A DNA stretch of 64,000 nt from Anaeramoeba flamelloides (taxonomy: Eukaryota > Metamonada > Anaeramoebidae), in assembly GCA_027625915.1 (NCBI GenBank), contig JANTQA010000070.1, positions 12,901,001 through 12,965,000 of the forward strand, in the 5' to 3' direction. A program made the position numbers and the translations under genes. Shown here piece after piece: positions 46,956 through 59,491 of this stretch; the stretch's first letter is position 1; each line of letters begins with the position of its first letter. The notes beneath the pieces were generated by a model, which saw nothing but the letters and a program-made list of their open reading frames with translations, did not search any database and was not told the DNA's origin.

Positions 46956-47984
46956 AGTAACACAAGTATCGAAAAATGAAGAAAACCGTTTTTTTTTTCT
47001 TGAAATACGTGGATTCTATTTAAATAGTTCAGTTTCAAAAAGATATGAAATTATTTTGGTTCTCTAGAAACACTTTTTTTTTAATAAAAGTATTTTATTA
47101 CGATTTTTGAAATAGTCGATTTAGTGTAATTGGAACTATTCATAACTTAATAATAGTCTTTTTTTGTTATATAAAGTTGTTAATATTTCCCACCAATAAT
47201 CCAAATAATAAAAATTATTATTATAGTTTCAATTCAGACTAATAAAATTCTTGGTTATTTTTGAGATTATGGTTTATATTTTAGATGAAAATTGCTTTAT
47301 TTATATATATAAACAGAAAATAAATCATGAACAGGTATCAGCGATTATAATTTATCTCCTGGGGTTTATTATTATCTCAAATAAAGCCCCTAGAGAATGT
47401 AAAAAAGGGGGGAAGGTAAAATGGAACAAAAATATTTTCCATTTTATTATCCAAACACCTTTCTTAAATATATCCTAATTCAAATAATATATTACTTTTA
47501 ATTATTAAAAACAATCGAATTTCCATTAATAGTCCATCATAATCCCAAAAGCTTAAGGAGAAAAATATTTATCGCGGTAATTATTGTTTTTGTCTGATTT
47601 TGTAAACAAATGTATCAAAAAGATAATTATTATTCAAAAGGATTATCGGATAATTCCATCATTCTTATTTAATCAATATAAATGTCAAATAATTATTTCA
47701 AAGTCCAAAAAAAAAAAAATAAATAAAAACTGTACAAGTATATTTTCTGCCATCTTTAGCTTGTGTCCCCTACTTGAGGGATTTTTTTTATTTTACAAAT
47801 TTGTGTTTGCTATAGTACATTTTGGAGAAATTCCAATATTTAGTATTTATTTATATTGTTATACAGAATTCTGGATATTTTACAGAAACTTTGTAATTAT
47901 TTTTCTTGTATTTGAAAGATATAACAGTTCTATTGAATACTCTATTTGAATTAACACATGATTTTATAATTTGTTTTTCAAGTT

Positions 47985-49855
47985 CGTTCTAATTTATTAT
48001 AAATATTATTGAACAATTAATCATTTTTTTGTAATTATGATCACTATTGAAAATTTTCATTATTGGAATTTTTTTTTTTTTTTCCCTTGTCAAATCTGGA
48101 AATAGAAACTCATCTAATAGTATTGTCGTATCTAATAACTCAGATTTAGAAGTTCCAAAAGTAACTATTTTTATACGGTTTGAATTTCAAAGATTAATCC
48201 AATAATCATCAATATAAAAAACCTAAAGACTGATTTATTTAGTTTCCGTTTTTATGAAATTAATTGTGTTTTCAATAGATTTCCGAAACCTGTCAAAATA
48301 ATTTGTTGGAAAAATCTTCTATTGGTTAATTCTTTAATTTTATTAACGGGCTAGTAAACGAAAAAAAAATAATCAAGTAAATCCAATAACAAATTCAAAA
48401 AAAATTACCGGATCCTGAAATTGAAAAATAAAGTTAAAATATAATTACTAAAATACAAAACTGACTTTTAATACTATTTGCAGAAATGAATTATTGTTTT
48501 TAAAAATTTGATCCATTTTTCTCATTTTTGAACAGTTCAAAATAAACATATTTCTGAATTATTTTAAAAAAATTAAAATCTTTGAAAGAAGATTGAAATC
48601 ATATTGCCGGTAAAGGAGGCATACAAAAATAATGCTTTAAAAATAAAACTACTAAGTTTTATAATAATTCATTTTAAAAAATCTTCTTAATTTCAAAAAA
48701 AAAATATAATAATTATTTTAAACTTGTAAAAAAAATAATTTTTTGATTCAAAAAACAGTTCAAATCAATTTTTTCTCTTAATTGAATGAAAAAATATGAG
48801 AAAAAGGAACCAAACAATCGAATAAAAAATTATCCCGAAATACTTTTTTCCAACCTGGAAGTTTCAACTGATAATCTCGAGAAATAATTTTTAATTTGAA
48901 AATTTATAATCAATAATTAATAACTCAATCGTAATTATGTCAGTAAGTTATTAACACCCCAAAGATTAAATGTATCAAAAAGACTTGGTAATTATATCTC
49001 AATTTTTTAAAAAATTTTCAAACAAATAAAACAATTCAAATGCATATTTCTAATAAAAAATAATAGATAGATATTATCAAATAACTGATTTTAATACGAA
49101 CAGTTCCTTGTTTATACTCTTGAAATTTGTAAAAAGGATATTGACTAGTTTTTTAAATTTCAAGAAATTTAATAAATATTTGTGAATAAAATAGAAATGA
49201 TCAATTTTTTTAGATCTTCAAAGATTCAATATTTGATTTATTTTTTTTATATTTTTAAAATAAGATTAAATATTCAATGTTACGTGTTCATAAAGAAACT
49301 CTGAAATTACTAAAAGTGATATTTCTTTAAAATTAAATTTTTTCAATTTCTAATTTGAAAAAAATCAAAACAAAAACAGTTTCTTGAGCTTATTACTGAA
49401 AATTTTATTGGGGAAATGAAATCTTCTAAAAATGATTATTCATTTCTCTAAAGTTGACAAATGAAGTTGCATATAGGGTTTAATTTTACCATTATGTAAA
49501 TAATTACTCTATTGCCTTAGGTAAAAATAATAAATAAGAGTTACTACTCCCTTAAAATATTAAATTGTTAATGTACTAATCTTCATTACCCGACAATTTA
49601 AAAAAGATATTTTTCAACTTTAAAAGTCTCTATATTGATTATTCAAGGTTTCAATTTATCGTAAAAGTAGATTTTTTTCTGAAGTTCTTGAATTTTTTAC
49701 TAATACCAAGATCTTTTTTAAACGATATGATCAACAAATAGTATCACTATTGTCGTTAATCGATTTTGTTGGTACACTTAAATAATGGAACCCTTGTCCG
49801 ATTAACAACCATTAACAAAATACTTTAATTTGGACTTTTCAACAATTAATCCCAA
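47985..49855. mobile_element. Family E copy E3, split by a later insertion
   Basis: The left part (about 47985-48360) matches E1 and E2 through CCAATAATCATCAATATAAA and the GGTTAATTCTTTAATTTT region. The right part (about 49570-49855) resumes with AAAAAAGATATTTTTCAACT, CGATATGATCAACAAATA and ends near TTAATCCCAATT. About 1.2 kb of unrelated DNA, including inverted repeat N3, separates the halves. Confidence 0.6.
48960..49420 (-). repeat. Repeat N, inverted copy N3, nested in E3
   Basis: Reverse complement of N2: GAACAGTTCCTTGTTTA, AATATTATCAAATAACT-like and TTTTTTAAAAAATTTTCAAA blocks occur in mirrored order, together with AGATCTTCAAAGATTCAATA. Confidence 0.5.
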
Positions 49856-50297
49856 TTGATCAAATTCAAATATTATCTTGGAGTTCATAAAGGAAGATTA
49901 ATAAAATTCCCAAAAATAATCACTTTGATCTGAATTATGAGAAAGATTATTGTATTTTAACAAAAATTAATTCCAGAATTCACCAAGGGAAATAATAAAG
50001 TTAATTTATATTGGCAAAATCAGAGAATTTTCAGCTAATTAGTATTTTTCAAAATAATTGGCAGTCTTCTCATTTGCACACATTTCCAAACCCAAAAAAA
50101 AAAATGAAATAGTTTTTTTTGGAACAATCAATACCAATTCACCTACAAACCAAAATCTTTTCATTCTAAAAACAAAAAGTTCAAAATATCAACAAAACCA
50201 AGCAAAGAGAATATTTACTTTCAAGATCTTTGCTAAATAAATTGTGTAATCTTTCATTTTTTTTATTTTAAAATCTAATTTGTTATTAAAAATAAAA

Positions 50298-51239
50298 ATG
50301 ACTACAACCATTATTGACGGAAGTGGACATATTATGGGAAGACTTGCATCTGTAATTGCCAAACAACTCCTTTCTGGAAACAGAGTAGTTGTTGTAAGAT
50401 GTGAAGAGATTATTATTGTTGGACCTTGGTCAAGAACAAGAGGTAAATAACCAACCAAATATTTTTACTTTTGTTTCTCTTAAATTTAAGAGTTTGCTTG
50501 ATGATCCTCTTTTAGATCTACCAAAACAAATAAAATTAATTTTTTTACTTTTTTCAAATTAAAAAAAACTTTTTCTTTTTTTCTTTTTTTTGCTTTTTCA
50601 ATTTTTTTTTAATTTTTTTTTTTTTTTCTTTTCTCCAAATTTATAACAATAAAAAAAAAACAAAAAACATAAAACCAAAAACAATCAAAAATAAACAAAA
50701 CCAAAAAAACCAACAACCAAACCTTTACAACAAAATTCACACACAAAATGATTCTGTTTCAAAATTGACTTGAAAATTAAAAAGAAAAATATTGTCAATG
50801 GAAAAGGAAAAGAACAAGTGTAAGACCAAACCACGGTCCATTCCATTATAGAGAACCATCTAGAATCTTTTGGAAATCCGTTCGAGGAATGCTCCCACAC
50901 AAGACCTTCAGAGGAACTGCAGCACTCAAGAGATTAAAGGTATTTGAAGGGATCCCAGCCCCATATGACAAAAGACAAAGAGTTGTTGTCCCTGAAGCAC
51001 TTAAGGTTTTGAAGGTTAAACCTTTCAGAAAATCAACAAAATTAGGAAGACTTTCACACGAATTTGGTTGGAAACACTCAGAGCTTGTAGGAGAACTTGA
51101 AAAGAAAAGAAAAGCAAGAGCAAAAAACTACTTCCTCCAAAAAAATGCACGAAAGAAAATTGTCGAACAAGCCTTCGAAAACAAAAAAAAAGAACTTGAA
51201 AAATTAGATCCAATCTTAAAACAATTTGGCTGCCTTTAA
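50298..51239 (+). CDS. RPL13A: 60S ribosomal protein uL13 (L13a/L16 family), two exons
   Basis: Exons 50298-50442 and 50785-51239 give 199 residues, close to the 203 of human L13a. The 342-bp intron has GTAAAT and AAAAAG ends; the split codon becomes Glu (SRTREKY), restoring a reading that aligns without gaps to other eukaryotes across the junction. Landmarks are IIDGSGHIMGRLASVIAK, VVVVRCE, GPFHYREPSRIFWKSVRG, MLPHKT-RGTAALKRLKVF, GIPAPYDK and LGRLSHEFGWK, followed by a basic helical C-terminus. It binds 25S/28S rRNA in the large ribosomal subunit. Intron retention would meet a TAA two codons into the intron, so splicing is required. Codon use is the richest in C and G of any gene here, as expected for high expression. 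Confidence 0.95.
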
Positions 51240-52361
51240 ACTCTGTGCCTTGTGAGCTTGATTTGAATTTGAATTTGAATTTTAATTTTAATTAATTGCA
51301 AAAGTTATGATTTGTTTTGATTTTCTTTTTTATTCTTTCCTTCTTTCTTTCCTTCTCTCTTATTTTTTTTAGAGATATTTTTTTTTTAAAAATTTAACTA
51401 AAACTGATATTATTAGGAGCAAAAAAACACTATAAATGGATTCTTCGTAAACTTAAAATAAAATGTAGAAACATTTCTATAAATCTTATAGATATCTAAA
51501 TAATTATTAATTTTTATTTTTATTTTATTTAAAATTTAAAGATCTTTTAAATTGAAAAGGATTTCAAAAAACATTTTTATTTTTACTTTTAACACCAGTA
51601 GTTTTTAATTCACAGAAATTATAAACAGAGTTCATATTTTGATTCTTTTTCGAAAAAAACCTCAAATAATTCTTTTTAGATCACAATGGATAAGTTTAAA
51701 CTTATTTCTTGTTTAATTTCGTTTTTCCTTGAATCTCATTATTCTCAAAATTTAATAATTAATAGATTTTTTTTATAAAAATTATTAGAAAGAATTTCAA
51801 TATTTTTCAAAGAAATAAATATTTGAGGTTTTCTCTTCTTGAGATTTTAGTTTTAATCATCTTTTCGTCAATCGTGAGGCCTTTTTGTTTATATCCTTGA
51901 TAAGAAAATTATTTTGCTATGAAATGAAATCAAATGAATCTCTTTTTTTTTTTTTTTGAGGAATTTTGGTTCCAAATTAAAAATACTTTTTTTGATTCTA
52001 TAGAATCAGAATAAAATAAATTTTAATGTTTTTGAAAAATTATTCTTTAAAAGGGACTTTAACGAATTGAAAATGTTGATAAAAACTGATTATATGCCGA
52101 ACAATTTGAATATTATAATTGAAAAATTTAAAAATAAGTGATTCTATAAATTCCAAAAATGGAATCATTTTGGAAACTCTGATCATAAAAACCCGAAAAT
52201 ATTTTGTCAAAGATTGTTAACTTTAAATACCCAGTTCTTTTTTTAAAGTAGTTTTAAAAAAGTTTGACCGAATTGTAATTAAGAAAAACTTTAAATTGTT
52301 TTTTTTTCATTTTTTTTTTATTATTATTTAATAGAAATTTTTGAATCCATTTTTTTATAAT

Positions 52362-52436
52362 TAGGTTTTCCACAATTTAACAGACTTCAGTAAAAACGAT
52401 ATTTTTTCTCTATTCCTGTGAATTCTGGAAAATCTA
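52362..52436. repeat. Family K hairpin, third copy
   Basis: TTAGGTTTTCCACAATTT faces GAATTCTGGAAAATCTAGG about 55 bp downstream, an imperfect stem of the same GGTTTTCC type as at 25001. Confidence 0.5.
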
Positions 52437-52702
52437 GGAACTTTAAGGCACTTGACAGTATCCAACAGCACCCTCTGAATTTATAAACTTATAATTCAAA
52501 TTTTTTTAAAATATTATTACTGAAGAAAATTTTATTACCTCACCTTTACCCAACAAATAAACAACAAAATAAATTAAGTTCACACCCTCATTTTTGATTC
52601 AAACATATACTTCCTTTAGTCAAAGCCATAAAATTTAATAAAAGAGTAACAAGGAATCCTAATATTTTTTTTTTTTTTTTAAAATTAACAGTTTGTTAAA
52701 AT

Positions 52703-53239
52703 AAACCCCAATTCAAAATTTTTAACACACCAAAATTCAATTTGTGAAAAAAAAAAACTTATTTAATCAATTCATGAAGAAATACCAAATTAGAACCATT
52801 CACGAATTGAAATGTTAACATTTGTTTATAAATTACAATACTCGCAAAACAATAAATAAATAATTATCAATACAAATAAATCATAGGTGTGTTAAAAATT
52901 TTTGGAGAGAGCAAAAAAAAAAAATACATTAATAAATTTGTTGAAATTCTATTAGAAATATTGATCAATCAAATGGTTAGATACTACCAACTAATTTTAT
53001 TTGAGTTCTTCCCTTTAGTACAACTCAACTTTAACCTAATATCAATTGATCATTTAAAAATTTTGATCCATAGAAACAAATTACGTAATTCAAACAATGA
53101 AATGAAAACAAAAACTAAAAGATGAAAAAATGATTTTCATATTTTACAAAAATCAAAATTATCTCCAATTTCAATGAAATTGTATTATTGTGATTGTTTG
53201 AAACGTTTTAGCTGTATGGAAAATTTTGAATTTTAGTTT
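52703..53239 (+). mobile_element. Family A MITE, copy A3 (best preserved)
   Basis: 537 bp with imperfect TIRs of about 36 bp. The left end runs AAACCCCAATTCAAAATTTT then AACACACC; the complement of the right end runs AAACTAAAATTCAAAATTTT then CCATACAGC. TA abuts each end. The interior matches A4 almost throughout. Confidence 0.8.
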
Positions 53240-53608
53240 AGTTTCCAAATTTTAAACAATCATAAATTTTCAAAACTTTTATAATTGTAAAAGTTTTAAA
53301 TAATTAAATAAAAAATTATATCACATTTTTTTAAAACATTTTCAAAATTTACTATTCTCATTAATTAAATTTTACCACTTGTTTTTAAACGTTCAATGAA
53401 AATATTAAACTTCACTTTTTTAAAACGACTAAACCATTTTGCATAATTATTAAAAAAAATCTTTTTGAGACAGTTATTTAAAAAAAAACTTTTCAAGTTT
53501 TTTATTTGATAACAGAAAGGAACATTTGAAATTAAAGAGAGAAAATTTTTACTGTTTTTTTAAAAAAATAGTTTTAATTCAGTTACCTAGTGCCCCACAC
53601 CAAGAGGA

Positions 53609-53698
53609 GGTGTCTATTTTTTTTTTTTTCTTAAATTCAAAAAGAATTAAGCCAAATCAAAGATTTTATTGAATTCTTTCAAATTAAGAAAAACACCA
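53609..53698. repeat. Family K nested hairpin, fourth copy
   Basis: GGTGT and ACACC close a structure containing AAGAATTAAGCCAAATC facing GATTTTATTGAATTCTTT around an AAA loop, the same inner design as 25264-25343. Confidence 0.6.
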
Positions 53699-53767
53699 AC
53701 GATAGCGGAATACTAATTATTAATTACATATTATGGAATTTTTATTTAAACATTATAATCTTTATAT

Positions 53768-53787
53768 CATGGGTATTCTTACCCATG
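53768..53787. repeat. Perfect short hairpin
   Basis: CATGGGTA and TACCCATG form a perfect 8-bp stem around TTCT. It lies between two family-K hairpins, in a locally GC-richer patch. Confidence 0.6.
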
Positions 53788-53882
53788 TCGATTCAGGGGA
53801 CGTGTTTTCAAGTTCTGTAGCGTGCCTAAGTTTTCTTGAGATTTTCAGAACAAAAAAAAAAACCCAAGAAAACCTTACAATG

Positions 53883-53952
53883 TGTTTTCCAGAATTCAAA
53901 AGAAAAGAGAAAAAACAAAGATTTTACCCAATTCTTTTAAATTCTGGAAAAC
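53883..53952. repeat. Family K hairpin, fifth copy
   Basis: GTTTTCCAGAATT (53883-53895) pairs perfectly with AATTCTGGAAAAC (53940-53952). The interior again holds CAAAGATTTTACCCAATTC. A related GTTTTCTTG/CAAGAAAAC stem precedes it at 53826-53876. Confidence 0.65.
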
Positions 53953-54887
53953 TACAGTTAGGTTTTTTTTTTAATTTAAGAGTTGAATACAAAATTTCCT
54001 AAAATGTCTTTTTGTTTCTTAAATTAAAAAAAAAAAAATAACAGCGGTTTTCCTAAATCCCAAAGATTCTTTTCTTTACAAAACCTAAAATTTTCTATTT
54101 TTTCAATCAACTTAATAGCACAAATTCAAAATAAGCAACTCAAGAAGTTAATTAGTTGGTTTTGTTTTTTTGAAGGACATATAGAATTATTAATAATCTT
54201 TTCAAATGAATGCCCATAAAGGGAACTGATATAAAATAATCTAAATCAATACCAAATTATAAAAATAATGATTTCATTGATTTTTTTTTCTAACAGATAA
54301 GATTTACTATACCAACAAAATCAAAGAAAATACCAAATAATAAAAGAAAACACGATTTTTTTTTTTACCAGAAAAAAGTAGAATAGAAAAAAAAAAACCC
54401 GGTAAAAAATGTTGCAAGTATTTTTTCATCCTTTAAAACACAATTTTGATTTATGAATTTCTTAAAAAAAAAAAACATATAAAAATTCAAATAATTATCT
54501 TGTCACCTAAATCAGTATTACATAAGGTTGTTAAATGAATTTCTGTTTCATAAAAAAAAAGAACAAAATTCAGAAAAATTATTACATTTTTTACTTCCCA
54601 ATTAGTTCCAAAAAAAAAAATATAAAAAGGTGAATAGGTGAATTCGAAAAGAATTGGGATTTGAAACACTAAAAAGGAAAACAAATTAAACACATATTTT
54701 ATTTTAAATAATTTTTGAATAGAATACATTAAAAAATAAAAAAACTTCAACCCCCCCCCTAAAAACTATTTTCTCATCCAGAAAAAAATTAAAAAAACAA
54801 TTTTAACAGAATCTCTTATCTTGAACTTATTTTAAGCCATTACATCCTTTTCAAAAATATACAAATAGTAACCATCGAAAGTAAAAG

Positions 54888-55166
54888 ATGAATAGTAGTT
54901 TAAAATTTGAAGATTATTATTCAAATACCAGCAAAGAAAAATACAAAGTTAAAAAACCATTTTATAGCAATAAAACAATTTATTCGATCAAAGAAAAAAA
55001 ATTCTCGAAGTTGATTGTGAATGGTGATTTTTTTCATTTGTTTCTAATAAAGAAAAGATTTATTAAGAATACACACTATCCCATGTCTATTTTTTTTTTT
55101 TTTTTATTCTCTGATTTAATATCAAATATTCATATAAACACATTTCTAGATTTAAATCATAAATAA
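54888..55166 (+). CDS. Possible small ORF, 92 residues, unrecognised
   Basis: The ATG ORF begins with protein-like sequence (MNSSLKFEDYYSNTSKEKYK, then LIVNGDFFHLFLIKKRF) before running into a Phe tract. It could be a first exon or a decayed gene. No domain is recognised, no splice structure was confirmed, and chance is a real alternative. Confidence 0.2.
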   Translation: MNSSLKFEDYYSNTSKEKYKVKKPFYSNKTIYSIKEKKFSKLIVNGDFFHLFLIKKRFIKNTHYPMSIFFFFLFSDLISNIHINTFLDLNHK

Positions 55167-55681
55167 AAAAAACCAAAAATTTAATCAAAAAAAAATTTTC
55201 CAAAAAATTCAAAAATTAAATATTCCACTCCGAATTCTTTTTATTCTAACCAACCAGAGTAATAAATGACATTTTGATATCAAAGTTTCAATATTTAGTG
55301 GCACCCAAAAAAGATGTTTTTTCAGTAAGGTTTTTACTATTAAAAATCAAAAAAATATGAAAATGTAATTCTTTCCTTAAAGAAGAGTTATTTATTTTTA
55401 CAAATAACGATATCAAAAAAAAAAACAAAACATTTATGGATAATAAAAAAAAAAAATAAAAAAATAGATATATAATTACATTATATTAAAAAATAACTTT
55501 CAGAGTCACTCTAAAGAAAGTTATAAATGATTTTAAATAATAAATATTTTTTAATTTTTCAAATAATAATTATTTTTTAGATATTTTTTGAAAAATCTTC
55601 GAATGAATAAAAAAAATAGTAAATTCAAAATTTAAAAATATTTGGAAATACTAATAATATAAAGATAAAAATAAAAAATAT

Positions 55682-58600
55682 TTAATTTTTATCAATTGTT
55701 GATATTTGAAGAATTTCTTTATTTAATATTTTTTTTAATAATAATAATTTTTTACTGTGAATTTTTGATAATTCTTTATCAATTTGGCCACCTATTATGT
55801 CTACATACATTACATGACTAAAGAACAAATTAAATTGGGATTTAACGGATCTTTTTGCTTCCAATTTGGAACCACGGCGGATTAAACGCTTTTTTCCTTT
55901 TAAAATTTTAAAGCTGATCATTAATTGCTTTGAGGAATATTGAAGATTTCTAATATCCCATTTATATTTTAATACAGCGGTTTTCCCATTATCTCTATGA
56001 GAAGGTTTTAATAAAAGGAAATGTGAGTTTTCAATCAATAAATATCTTTGGCTAATTTTTTGTTCTTGGTTTTGTCGAGTAAGATAACAACGAATTATAT
56101 TTTTCCCCTTTACCTGAATTCTTTGACCAATTGATAAATCATATTCACTTTCGATTTCTTTTACAGGTAAATCTTCTTCTTCTTTTGCTAATAATTGATC
56201 ACGTAATCTTTTCAGCATAAAAAACTTTTGAAAATTTGTTAAAATTTCTTCCGTATCCCCAGACGCTTTTCTTTTTGATAAATCTATGATAATAAAAAAA
56301 CAATATAATTATTATTAGGATAAAGATTGAAAATTATTGGATTAATTTGTCTCTAAGCAATTTTCAAGTTTTTTTTTTTTTGCTTTTTTTTTTGGATAGC
56401 TTTCATATAATTTTACATTTAAGATAATATGTTGATAGGTAATCATGAATTGAGATGAAAAAAAAAAAAAAATAATGATAATGATTTGATTTACTACGAA
56501 TTAAAAATAAAGATTTCAAACAAAAGACAATTCAAAGCAATATAAACATTTGTTATTTTTTTTTTCTAATATTGATAAAAATATTCTAGAGAATTGAATA
56601 AGTTGAATTAAAATATAATGAAATTGAAAAAATCGAAAAATTACAAAACTTTGGAAATTTTTATCAATGTAAACTAAAATTCAAAATTTTCCACACAGCT
56701 AAAACGTTCCAAACAATCACAATAATACAATTTCATTGAAATTGGAGATAATTTTGATTTTTGTAAAATATGAAAATCATTTTTTCATCTTTTAGTTTTT
56801 GTTTTCATTTCATTGTTTGAATTACGTAATTTGTTTCATTGGATCAAAATTTTTGAATGATCAATTGATATTAGGTTAAAGTTGAGTTGTTACAAATAGA
56901 AGAACCCAAATAAAATTAGTTGGTAGTATCTAACCTTTGATCGATCAACAAGTCCTAATAGAATTTAAACAAATTTATTAATGTATTTTTTGGTTTTGCT
57001 CTCTCCAAAATTTTTAACACACCCATGATTTATTTGTATTGATAATTATTTATTTATTTATTTTGTGAGTATTGTAATTTATAAAGAATTGTTAACATAT
57101 CAATTAGTGAGTGGTTCTAATTTGGTAAATCTTCTTGAATTGATTAAATAAGTTTTTTTTTTTCACAAATCGAATTTTGACGTGTTAAAAATTTTGAATT
57201 GGGGTTTATTTAATTATTTGTTTCTAAAATGCATTGATAAAGGGAACAGATTATAACCAGAAAGAAGTTTTTGTGTTTTTCTTATTTTTTTTAAATTTGA
57301 TTTTTTTGTTTACCTTTCAAAAAGAAACCTATTTTCGTGGATTATCTTCAAATAATATTCATCTTATTTTTGAAAAACTGATTAGCTTTTCACAAAAAAT
57401 TTTTGAATTAGAAGTAATTTTTTAAATTAAAAAGTTACGTTTTTGATTAATTTGTATAAAAATTGTCAAAGCGCTTCATTTTAAGGTATAAAGTATACTT
57501 ATTTATTCCAAATAATGAAAAAAAAAAAAAAAAAAAAAATACTAAAATTGTTGCAATATTAACCCCATTCCAAAAATTTTTACACAACCAAAATCAAAAA
57601 TAGGAAATAAAAAAAAACACTCAATTTATTGTATTTTTCAGAACGTAATATTAAATTAGGTTCAAGTTTACCTAGTATTAATGTTTTTATATGTAATTTT
57701 TTTTATCTAAATATAAGAAAAAAATTGAAAACGAAAAAATAAAAATAGAGGCATGTCAAAAGGATATGAAACGAGCTGAACAAAAAATTGTTTTGATAAA
57801 TTTGTTGAAATTTCACCAACAATTATTAATCAGATCAAATGATAAGATACCATCAACCAATTGAATGTGATTATCCCATTTAACTAAACTCAACATTAAC
57901 CTTCTATCAATAATTGAAAAAAAAATTTCCGATCTAACTAAACAGATTACTTAACTCGGAAAAAAGGAAATGAAAACAAAAGAAAAAAGACAAAAAATGA
58001 AAAAATAGTTTGTAAAATCAAAATTATTTCCGAATTGAAGGTAAAAGTGTTGTATTGTTATTCTGTCAACTGTTTCCAAATTTTTGGAATTTAGTTTATA
58101 TATATATAAATAAATATATATATATAACTCTCTAAATTAACTCAGTTTCCAACTAAATTGATAAAAGTATTGATTTTTGATTTTTTTAGACTTTTCGCTT
58201 TTTTTAAATTCTTTGAAGTTGTTTGTGTTCCTCCCCTTATTTTTATTTTATTTTTTTTTAAGTGTTTGAAGGAGGTGTATGGATAAAAAATCATTATAGG
58301 AATCTAAAAAACAATTTTCTTGATCAGAACTTAAAAAAACCTAACTTTTTCTGATTAGATCTTAAGCTAAGTGAACTTAACTGAAGTAAACTAATGCCAA
58401 ATGAAACCATTTGAAACTAACTGACAAAACAAACCGAATCTGACTTTCTTTACAATCTGTCTAGCACTGCACTTATATTAGATTTAAACTATCAATATTG
58501 TGCATCATAATACCGAGTTGGTATCGTGTACTGGTATTTTACAACAACAAGACTTGGAAAACTTGTAAAAAAAAGAAAAAAAAAATTAAAATTCAAATAA

Positions 58601-59449
58601 TATTAACTTACCAACACCTGAAAATTGGGAACCTTTCATACTTATTACTAAATCTGGATCACTAATGATTTTTTCAAAATTTAAGAAATAATGCAAAGAT
58701 TTATCATATTCATCTTGAAACAAATCCATAAATAAATTACCAAGAGAATTATTTTTTATATTTTTTTGCAAATTTTTAATGGATAACAAATAAGCCTTAT
58801 CGAGTAATTTGGAATGTTTTTTGGTCAAACACGGAGGAGATTTATTCTTATCATAAACTAATTCTAACAATAATTTTATACAAATTTGAAAGGTTATAAA
58901 GCAAGCATCTTCTTTAAAAATAATAATATTAATAATTTTTTCTACTAACCAAAAAGAATATTCTGGGTTGTTATTATTAACTTGGTTTTGTATTGAAATT
59001 TGTTTTCTTGTTTTTTTTTTTGGAGAAGAATATTCAAATAATGAAAATTGACTTTTGGGCAAATTTATTAATTGATTTGTTACACCAAACCCTTCATCAA
59101 AAACACATAACTCATCAAGTAATTTTTGGGATTTTCGATATTTTACTGGGAAAATATCAATCCTTTCCAATAATGATTTACTATTTCCTATTATTGTTGA
59201 TTAAATTTAATTTTTTTTTTTTATATAGAAAACAAATATTAATACAAAAAAATAAAAATTATATAAAAAAAGAAAAAATATTTCAAAATAGTTTAAAAAA
59301 AAAAAAGTCAAAATTAAGAAAAATAAAAAAAAAAAATTGTTTACTTTTTTGTTTACAAATAGAATAAAAAAAACATAAAGTAAATAAAATTAATCTTTCA
59401 TCATCCCCATCAAGATTCTTAATAATATTTTTACGAATGATATTTATAC

Positions 59450-59491
<42 letters not shown>

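Larger units (their letters stand above)
45989..50297. other. Intergenic region between RhoGEF and uL13
   Basis: No recognised gene. Contains MITE A2, a split family-E copy with an inverted N repeat inside it, and a 121-codon ORF at 47584-47949 (+) that opens with TTG and resembles nothing I know. An AT microsatellite lies near 46158. Confidence 0.6.
51240..55681. other. Intergenic region between uL13 and CLEC16A
   Basis: The two genes converge on this gap. It holds MITE A3, several family-K hairpins, a nine-base C run (54751-54759) and a possible small ORF (54888-55166). Nothing else is recognised. Confidence 0.6.

Noticed and set aside
47584-47949. 121-codon plus ORF
   Set aside because: It opens with TTG, is dominated by Ile/Phe/Lys, and matches nothing known; length alone is weak support.
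53760-53830. ORF segment MGILTHVDSGD resembling a translation-GTPase P-loop
   Set aside because: The Lys and Thr of the GKT/S motif are absent, nothing downstream fits the family, and the stretch is made of hairpin repeats.
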